A stretch of DNA of 10,498 nucleotides from an uncultured Clostridium sp. GTDB taxonomy: Bacteria > Bacillota > Clostridia > Clostridiales > Clostridiaceae. The stretch lies in the NCBI GenBank assembly GCA_934777095.1, contig CAKVNP010000048.1, positions 1 to 10,498 of the forward strand, given 5' to 3'. How positions within the stretch are numbered: position 1 is the stretch's first letter; each line of letters begins with the position of its first letter. Position numbers and translations under genes: made by a program. The notes beneath the pieces were generated by a model. It ran no database searches and was not told the DNA's origin. It worked only from the letters and a program-made list of their open reading frames with translations. This document shows positions 6,744 through 10,498 of this stretch, in pieces.

Positions 6744-6800
6744 ATTTTAATTAAGTATTATATTATTTATTAATATAGGGTGGTACCGCAAAATTTTTTG

Positions 6801-6838
6801 CCCCTTGAGTATGCGCAGACTCAAGGGGTTATTTTTTT
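6801..6838 (+). terminator. T-box terminator 2
   Basis: CCCCTTGAGT (6801-6810), an 8-base loop, ACTCAAGGGG (6819-6828), then TTATTTTTTT. The second antiterminator competes: AGGG (6777-6780) with CCCT (6802-6805), and GCA (6788-6790) with TGC (6799-6801), around the bulge TGGTACC. It lies immediately before the aspS ribosome binding site. Confidence 0.92.
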
Positions 6839-6854
6839 ATTTGGAGGTATTAAT

Positions 6855-8123
6855 ATGAAGAGAAATTTAATAAGAGAATTAAAAGAGCTTATGGGAAAAG
6901 TAGTTAAGGTTGAAGGATATGTTCATAAAATCAGAGTATTAAAATATATAACATTTATTGTAGTAAGGGATAGAAGTGGACTAGTGCAGTGTGTTGCAGA
7001 AAATAGTTCTATAAACTTAAAAAATTTAAAGCTGGAATCTGTTGTTTCAATAGTTGGTGAAGTTAAGGCAAGTAAGAATTCCTTAAATCCTTTTGAAATT
7101 TCAATAAATAAGGTGGAGATAATCAGCGAAGTAAAAGAAGTTAATAAGGAAAATCTAACAGTGAATTTAGATACAATGCTGGATAATAGGGTGTTAAGTT
7201 TAAGGAATGAAAAAAAGCAGACCATATTTAAGGTGCAAAATATAATAGTAGAAAGTTTTAGAGAGTTTTTAGCCAATAGAGAGTTTACTGAAATTTTTAC
7301 ACCAAAGATTGTGGCAGAAGGAGCAGAGGGGGGGACAGAAGTATTTGAAGTAAAATACTTTGAAAATAAGGCGTATTTAGCACAGAGTCCCCAATTTTAT
7401 AAGCAGATGATGGTAAGCGTATTTGAAAGAGTATTTGAGGTAGGACAGGTTTATAGGGCAGAAGAGCATAATACTAATAGGCATTTAAATGAATATGTGA
7501 GCATGGACTTGGAATTTGGTTATATTGAAGATGAAAATGACCTAATGGAATTAGAAGAAGAATTACTTAAATACATCTTTACAAATCTTAAGGTTAAGGG
7601 AGAAAAATATTTTGATTTATTAAATGTTGAAGCACCGGTATTAAATTATAAAATCCCCAAAATAAAGCTAAGTGACGCTATAAAAATATTGGAGGAAAAA
7701 TTTAACAAAAAGTTAGCAGGAGATTTGGACCCAGAGGGAGAAAAACTTATATGTAATTATGTCAAAAAAACATATGGGTCAGAGTTTGTTTTTTTGACAC
7801 ATTATCCAAGAAAAAAGAGACCTATGTATACCATGCCTTATGGGGAAAAAGAAACACATAGTTTCGATTTATTATATAGGGGTATCGAAATAACTACCGG
7901 CGGGCAGCGTATTAATGACTATGACATGCTGATAGAAAATATGAAGTATAAAGGGTTAAATCCTGAAGATTATAGCTCTTATACTGAAGTGTTCAAATAT
8001 GGTATGCCAAAGCATGGAGGTCTAGCTATCGGGTTGGAAAGAATAACTGCTAAAGTATTAGGACTTGCTAATGTTAGAGAAGCAGCGCTTTTTACTAGGG
8101 ATAGAAATAGGATAAGACCTTAA
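6855..8123 (+). CDS. aspS: Aspartyl-tRNA synthetase, archaeal-type, probably non-discriminating (Asp/Asn)
   Basis: This 422-residue class II synthetase charges tRNA with aspartate. An N-terminal OB-fold anticodon-binding domain (residues ~1-100: VKVEGYVHKIRVLKYITFIVVRDRSGLVQC) is followed by the catalytic core: motif 1 around FTEIFTPKIVAEGAEGGTEVF, motif 2 VGQVYRAEEHNTNRHLNEY, and motif 3 GLAIGLERI. It lacks the large GAD insertion of the bacterial AspRS, so it is the archaeal/eukaryal type. His24 stands where tRNA-Asp-specific archaeal enzymes have a Trp, which points to a non-discriminating enzyme that also makes Asp-tRNA-Asn for the GatCAB amidotransferase. That is family knowledge, not proof. 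No gatCAB follows here. The ATG at 6855 is chosen over the in-frame GTG at 6780, which lies inside the T-box; GGAGG precedes 6855 at the right distance. Confidence 0.93.
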   Translation: MKRNLIRELKELMGKVVKVEGYVHKIRVLKYITFIVVRDRSGLVQCVAENSSINLKNLKLESVVSIVGEVKASKNSLNPFEISINKVEIISEVKEVNKENLTVNLDTMLDNRVLSLRNEKKQTIFKVQNIIVESFREFLANREFTEIFTPKIVAEGAEGGTEVFEVKYFENKAYLAQSPQFYKQMMVSVFERVFEVGQVYRAEEHNTNRHLNEYVSMDLEFGYIEDENDLMELEEELLKYIFTNLKVKGEKYFDLLNVEAPVLNYKIPKIKLSDAIKILEEKFNKKLAGDLDPEGEKLICNYVKKTYGSEFVFLTHYPRKKRPMYTMPYGEKETHSFDLLYRGIEITTGGQRINDYDMLIENMKYKGLNPEDYSSYTEVFKYGMPKHGGLAIGLERITAKVLGLANVREAALFTRDRNRIRP

Positions 8124-8125
8124 TA

Positions 8126-8215
8126 GTGAAGGGTGCCGTTGGCAAGTGAATGTTTCCTTTGGAAGGTGAATGTACCTAGAGGTAGTGAATGTATGGCCTT
8201 TGGCCGTAGTTAAGG
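8126..8215 (+). repeat. Tandem array of four mini-hairpins joined by a repeated GTGAATG
   Basis: Right after the aspS stop, GTGAA recurs at 8126, 8146, 8166 and 8185, with a decayed copy GTTAAGG at 8209. Between copies sits a small hairpin whose arms differ but stay complementary: TGCC/GGCA (8134-8144), TTCC/GGAA (8154-8164), TACCT/AGGTA (8173-8184), and TATGGCC/GGCCGTA (8192-8208, one G-T pair). Units are 20, 20, 19 and 24 bases. Three of the four loops are 3 bases (GTT, TTT, TTT). No U-tract follows, so it is not an ordinary terminator, and the units are too short and without unique spacers for a CRISPR. The changing but paired arms imply selection for the fold or a mechanism that makes inverted copies. 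Confidence 0.8.
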
Positions 8216-8217
8216 AA

Positions 8218-8242
8218 ATAATTCGGCTAGCCGCGGAATTAT
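8218..8242 (+). repeat. Hairpin ATAATTC...GAATTAT with an internal palindrome
   Basis: ATAATTC (8218-8224) pairs with GAATTAT (8236-8242); CGGCTAGCCG (8224-8233) in its loop is itself a perfect 10-base palindrome and unusually GC-rich for this window. It directly follows the mini-hairpin array and may be its last, larger member, a regulator site, or a weak terminator for aspS (no T-run follows). Confidence 0.5.
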
Positions 8243-8294
8243 ATAAATTAAAGTAAGGGAAAAGTAGTAATGAGGGGAATTATGGTGGGAGAAA

Positions 8295-9504
8295 ATGAGG
8301 AGAAAGTTAGTTAGTAGTTTGGGGGTATTATTAGGAATATCACTAGCAGGATGTTCAATAAGTGCTGTAAATACTAGTTGGAATGGTGATGAATTAAAGG
8401 TATGGTTATATGTTACTGAAGAGGAATTTGCTGATTTTAATAAGATAGTTGATGAATGGGCAGCGGAGAATAATCAGCAGGTTGAGGTTAGTAGGAAAGA
8501 GGGAGATATCGGTGAGTATATAGCGATGTCTCTAGATGAAAAAGGACCAGATATTGTCTGGGGAGCTGGTGGGGAAGAGATCGCCCAGCTTTTTGATTAT
8601 GATTTGATTGAAGAGGCAGATACAAGTTATATAGATGGCAATGAATATCTTACTGAAGATTTAATTCAAGCGGCTTCTATTGAGGGAGTGCAGTATTCTT
8701 TTCCAATTAGCCAGGAAACAGTAGCTGTTTATTATAATAAGGAGTTGGTAGATAAAGTTCCAGAGTCTATGGAGCAATTAGTTGATATTGGGAAGGAAAA
8801 AGGATTTTATTATGGGATTACAGATGCTTATTTATCTATGGGCTTTTTGACAAGTGGAAACTGTTATTTATTTGCTAAAGAGGGTAATGGATATAATATA
8901 AAAGATTTAGGAATGAATAATAGCGATGTAGAAAAAATATATGAATTTTTAGGTGACTTGGTTTTAAAAGATAAGTTAATGCCGGAAGATGTTAATGACA
9001 ATATAGGAAATGCCCAATTTTATAATGGAAATTCTGCTTTTTATTTAGCTACTTCTAGGCAGATGGCTGGTTTTAGAAATGCCACTGTGAATTTTTCAGT
9101 TATTCCGATACCAACTTTATTTAATAATGAAGTAAAGCCTTTTAAGCAGATTGATGTAGCCTTTGTTTCACCTAAATCTAATAAAAAAGATAATTCCTAT
9201 AAATTATTAGCTGATATTTTAGATAATTCTAGTGAAATAGTCTGGAAGCAAGGGGAATCAAATTCCTGTACTAAAAAAGTATGCTGAAGAGGATAGTTTG
9301 GCTAATGATGAAATTTTACAAGGATTTATTAGTCAATGTAATAATGCACAACTAGTACCAGATATTTTTGAAATGACCTCCGTATGGAATGTAGTAAATG
9401 CAAATTTATCACTACTTATCCAAGGTGATATAGCACCTAAGGAGTGTGCAGATAATATTCAAAAGCAAATAGAAGATAATATTGATTTTAGCAGAAGCAA
9501 TTAA
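8295..9504 (+). pseudogene. Extracellular solute-binding lipoprotein (ABC sugar-importer type), frameshifted
   Basis: The N-terminus is a lipoprotein signal peptide (MRRKLVSSLGVLLGISLAGC, lipobox LAGC, Cys20), so the product would be anchored outside the membrane. The body resembles MalE-type substrate-binding proteins: LKVWLYVTEEEFADFNKIVDEW, the DIVWGAGGEEIAQLFDYDLIEE hinge region, YSFPISQETVAVYYNKEL, and AQFYNGNSAFYLATSRQMAGF. Near residue 317 the frame is lost at GGGG (9250-9253): the first frame ends at 9285-9287, while another resumes as GNQIPVLKKYAEEDSLANDEILQGF and continues to 9504. Deleting one G gives a 402-residue protein, a normal length. RBS GGTGGGAG lies at 8284-8291. No permease or ATPase genes are next to it, so the transported sugar is unknown. 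Confidence 0.82.
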
Positions 9505-9508
9505 AGTA

Positions 9509-9540
9509 AAAGCATAGAAATTTTTTCTATGCTTTGTTTT
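9509..9540. terminator. Bidirectional terminator between convergent genes
   Basis: AAAGCATAGAAA (9509-9520) pairs with TTTCTATGCTTT (9524-9535), followed by GTTTTT on the plus strand; on the minus strand the flank after the stem is also T-containing (complement of AATTAAAGT). It closes both the binding-protein gene and the permease gene, whose stop is at 9540. Confidence 0.88.
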
Positions 9541-10498
9541 TATAGATAGATTACTGCAGTTAAGGCCACTATAAAGATAGTAGTAAGGATTGGAATTAAA
9601 ACTGAAGTAACAAAGATATCTTTATAGCTTTCTTTATGAGTTAATCCACAGATAGCTAATGTTGTAATAACAGCTCCATTATGTGGAAGAGTATCTAAGC
9701 CTCCAGAAGATAAAGATGCTACTCTATGAAGTATTTCCGGGGAAATAGCTAAGGCATTGCCCATTTCTAAAAATGTAGGAGCTAGTGAGCTAAGTGTAAT
9801 TCCTAGGCCGCCGGAAGCTGAGGCAGTAAGGCCACAGATAATATTTACTGAAATTGCTTCAGAAATAATAGGATTACTTGAAATATTCATTATACCTGTT
9901 TGTATTGCAACAAATAGAGGTAATGATTTGATTATGCTTCCATAGCCCACAATAGCACTAGAATTAAGTAAAGGTAAAAATGAATTTTTTACACCAGTTG
10001 TCAGTATTTCGTTAAGGTTAGCCAGTTTTCTGTAGTTAATAACAAGAATGTAAAGTATCGCAAAGACTATGGCAATTATTACACTCCAAGTCCCAGAAAC
10101 ACTTTCTAGCGTAATGTTATAATCTTTTAAATAATCACTATTTATATTAGGATAGTAGAATTTAGAAAGTGAAAAGTTAGTTATAAAAATAATTAAAATT
10201 GGCATAATAGCTGAAATTATATTTGGTATTTTTTCATTATCTTCAGCTTTGTTTTCTATTAGATGATTACCGTATCCTTCATTTAGAGAAGCAGCTTTTT
10301 TAGCTCTTTTAGTAAGCCAGAGCATACCTAAAGTCAGCATTATACCACTAGCAAGCAGACCTAGTACTGGCGCAGCAAAAGTATCTGTTCCAAAGTAAGC
10401 CATGGGAATTACATTTTGTATTTCAGGTGAACCAGGTAAAGCAGTCATGGTAAAGGTAAACGCACCAAGTGCAATAGTTCCTGGAATGAGCCTTTTAG
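9540..10498 (-). CDS. GntP family permease (5' end outside the window)
   Basis: This is an integral membrane transporter of the gluconate permease (GntP) family, which imports sugar acids or other hydroxy acids with protons. Recognisable stretches are FTFTMTALPGSPEIQNVIP, YFGTDTFAAPVLGLLASG, the glycine-rich GLTASASGGLGITLSSL, and the family landmark HRVASLSSGGLDTLPHNGAVITTLAICGLTHKESYKDIF near the C-terminus. Several hydrophobic helices are evident (for example IIFITNFSL, VIIAIVFAILYILVI, and the final helix). An ATG lies at 10448, but the frame continues upstream to the edge with typical family sequence (KRLIPGTIALGAFTFT), so that Met is internal. About 318 of the usual ~430-450 residues are present. 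The substrate cannot be set without the neighbouring genes beyond the edge. Confidence 0.9.
   Translation of the reverse strand, partial: KRLIPGTIALGAFTFTMTALPGSPEIQNVIPMAYFGTDTFAAPVLGLLASGIMLTLGMLWLTKRAKKAASLNEGYGNHLIENKAEDNEKIPNIISAIMPILIIFITNFSLSKFYYPNINSDYLKDYNITLESVSGTWSVIIAIVFAILYILVINYRKLANLNEILTTGVKNSFLPLLNSSAIVGYGSIIKSLPLFVAIQTGIMNISSNPIISEAISVNIICGLTASASGGLGITLSSLAPTFLEMGNALAISPEILHRVASLSSGGLDTLPHNGAVITTLAICGLTHKESYKDIFVTSVLIPILTTIFIVALTAVIYL

Larger units (their letters stand above)
6500..6838 (+). promoter_or_regulatory. T-box riboswitch of aspS: one specifier stem, two antiterminator/terminator modules
   Basis: T-box leaders sense the charging of a tRNA. Stem I is recognisable: loop-E strand AGTA (6521-6524), mid stem AATATTA/TAATATT (6525-6531/6581-6587), distal helix TTAGAG/CTCTAA (6550-6555/6567-6572) with the conserved GGTGGAAG in its loop, and the specifier loop GAAGGACATTC. 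The best specifier is GAC (Asp) at 6592-6594, followed by the usual A; GGA at 6591-6593 is the alternative. Smaller hairpins follow at 6607-6631, 6635-6656 and 6662-6685. The first T-box is AGGATGGCACCGTG (6692-6705); its bulge TGGC pairs with a GCCA tRNA end, as in tRNA-Asp. After the first terminator a second T-box, AGGGTGGTACCGCA (6777-6790), has its own terminator. Thus uncharged tRNA is expected to switch on aspS. Confidence 0.93.

Noticed and set aside
6744..6776. A second T-box stem I for module 2
   Set aside because: Only 33 AT-rich bases separate terminator 1 from T-box 2. This is far too short, and no AGTA/GGTG-type motifs are present.
6780..6854. An N-terminal extension of aspS starting at GTG 6780
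   Set aside because: The GTG lies inside the second T-box sequence and the extension is encoded by the terminator stem. ATG 6855 has a GGAGG at proper spacing and matches the family N-terminus.
8121..8129. Triple in-frame stop TAA TAG TGA ending aspS
   Set aside because: Real and slightly unusual, but it arises from the first GTGAA repeat falling after TAATA. No functional meaning can be supported.
8126..8215. CRISPR array
   Set aside because: Units are about 20 bases, the repeated part is only 7 bases, there are no unique spacers of CRISPR length, and the variable parts are self-complementary.
1..10498. tRNA genes, rRNA genes, insertion sequences or phage genes
   Set aside because: No cloverleaf-like segments, transposase motifs or terminal inverted repeats with target duplications were seen when reading both strands. 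A tRNAscan or IS search would settle this.

Overview
The window is very AT-rich. Its strong AGGAGG-type ribosome binding sites, many U-tailed hairpins, T-box riboswitch and CD3324-type small protein point to a low-GC Gram-positive anaerobe, most likely a Clostridium sensu stricto relative. This is inferred from content and style; there is no rRNA or marker gene to name a species.

Layout, left to right. (1) 2-625: the end of a reading frame open at the left edge whose C-terminal part is a GNAT acetyltransferase. (2) 626-1250: a structured leader (possible 15-codon peptide, long imperfect hairpin), a CD3324-family helix-turn-helix protein and a clean terminator. (3) 1315-2150: an ABC-F ATPase pseudogene lacking its N-terminus and the core of its second ATPase domain. 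(4) 2329-4410: a 654-residue TPR protein with its own promoter and terminator. (5) 4494-5369: a LacX-type aldose 1-epimerase-like protein, then a short frameshifted remnant and a 17-bp bidirectional terminator. (6) 5564-6329, minus strand: a nucleotidyltransferase gene split by a frameshift. (7) 6456-8123: promoter, T-box riboswitch and an archaeal-type, probably non-discriminating aspartyl-tRNA synthetase. (8) 8126-8215: four tandem mini-hairpins joined by a repeated GTGAATG. (9) 8295-9504: a solute-binding lipoprotein gene split by a frameshift. (10) 9540 to the right edge, minus strand: a GntP-type permease, cut by the window.

The genes do not form one pathway; most are single-gene units with their own signals. 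The clearest functional link is the T-box controlling aspS. It appears to have one specifier stem (probable Asp codon GAC) but two complete antiterminator/terminator modules in series. That, the covarying mini-hairpin array after aspS, and the leader before the CD3324 gene are the observations most worth following. Three genes are visibly broken (ABC-F, nucleotidyltransferase, solute-binding protein). The ABC-F damage is a real deletion; the two frameshifts could be decay or assembly error.
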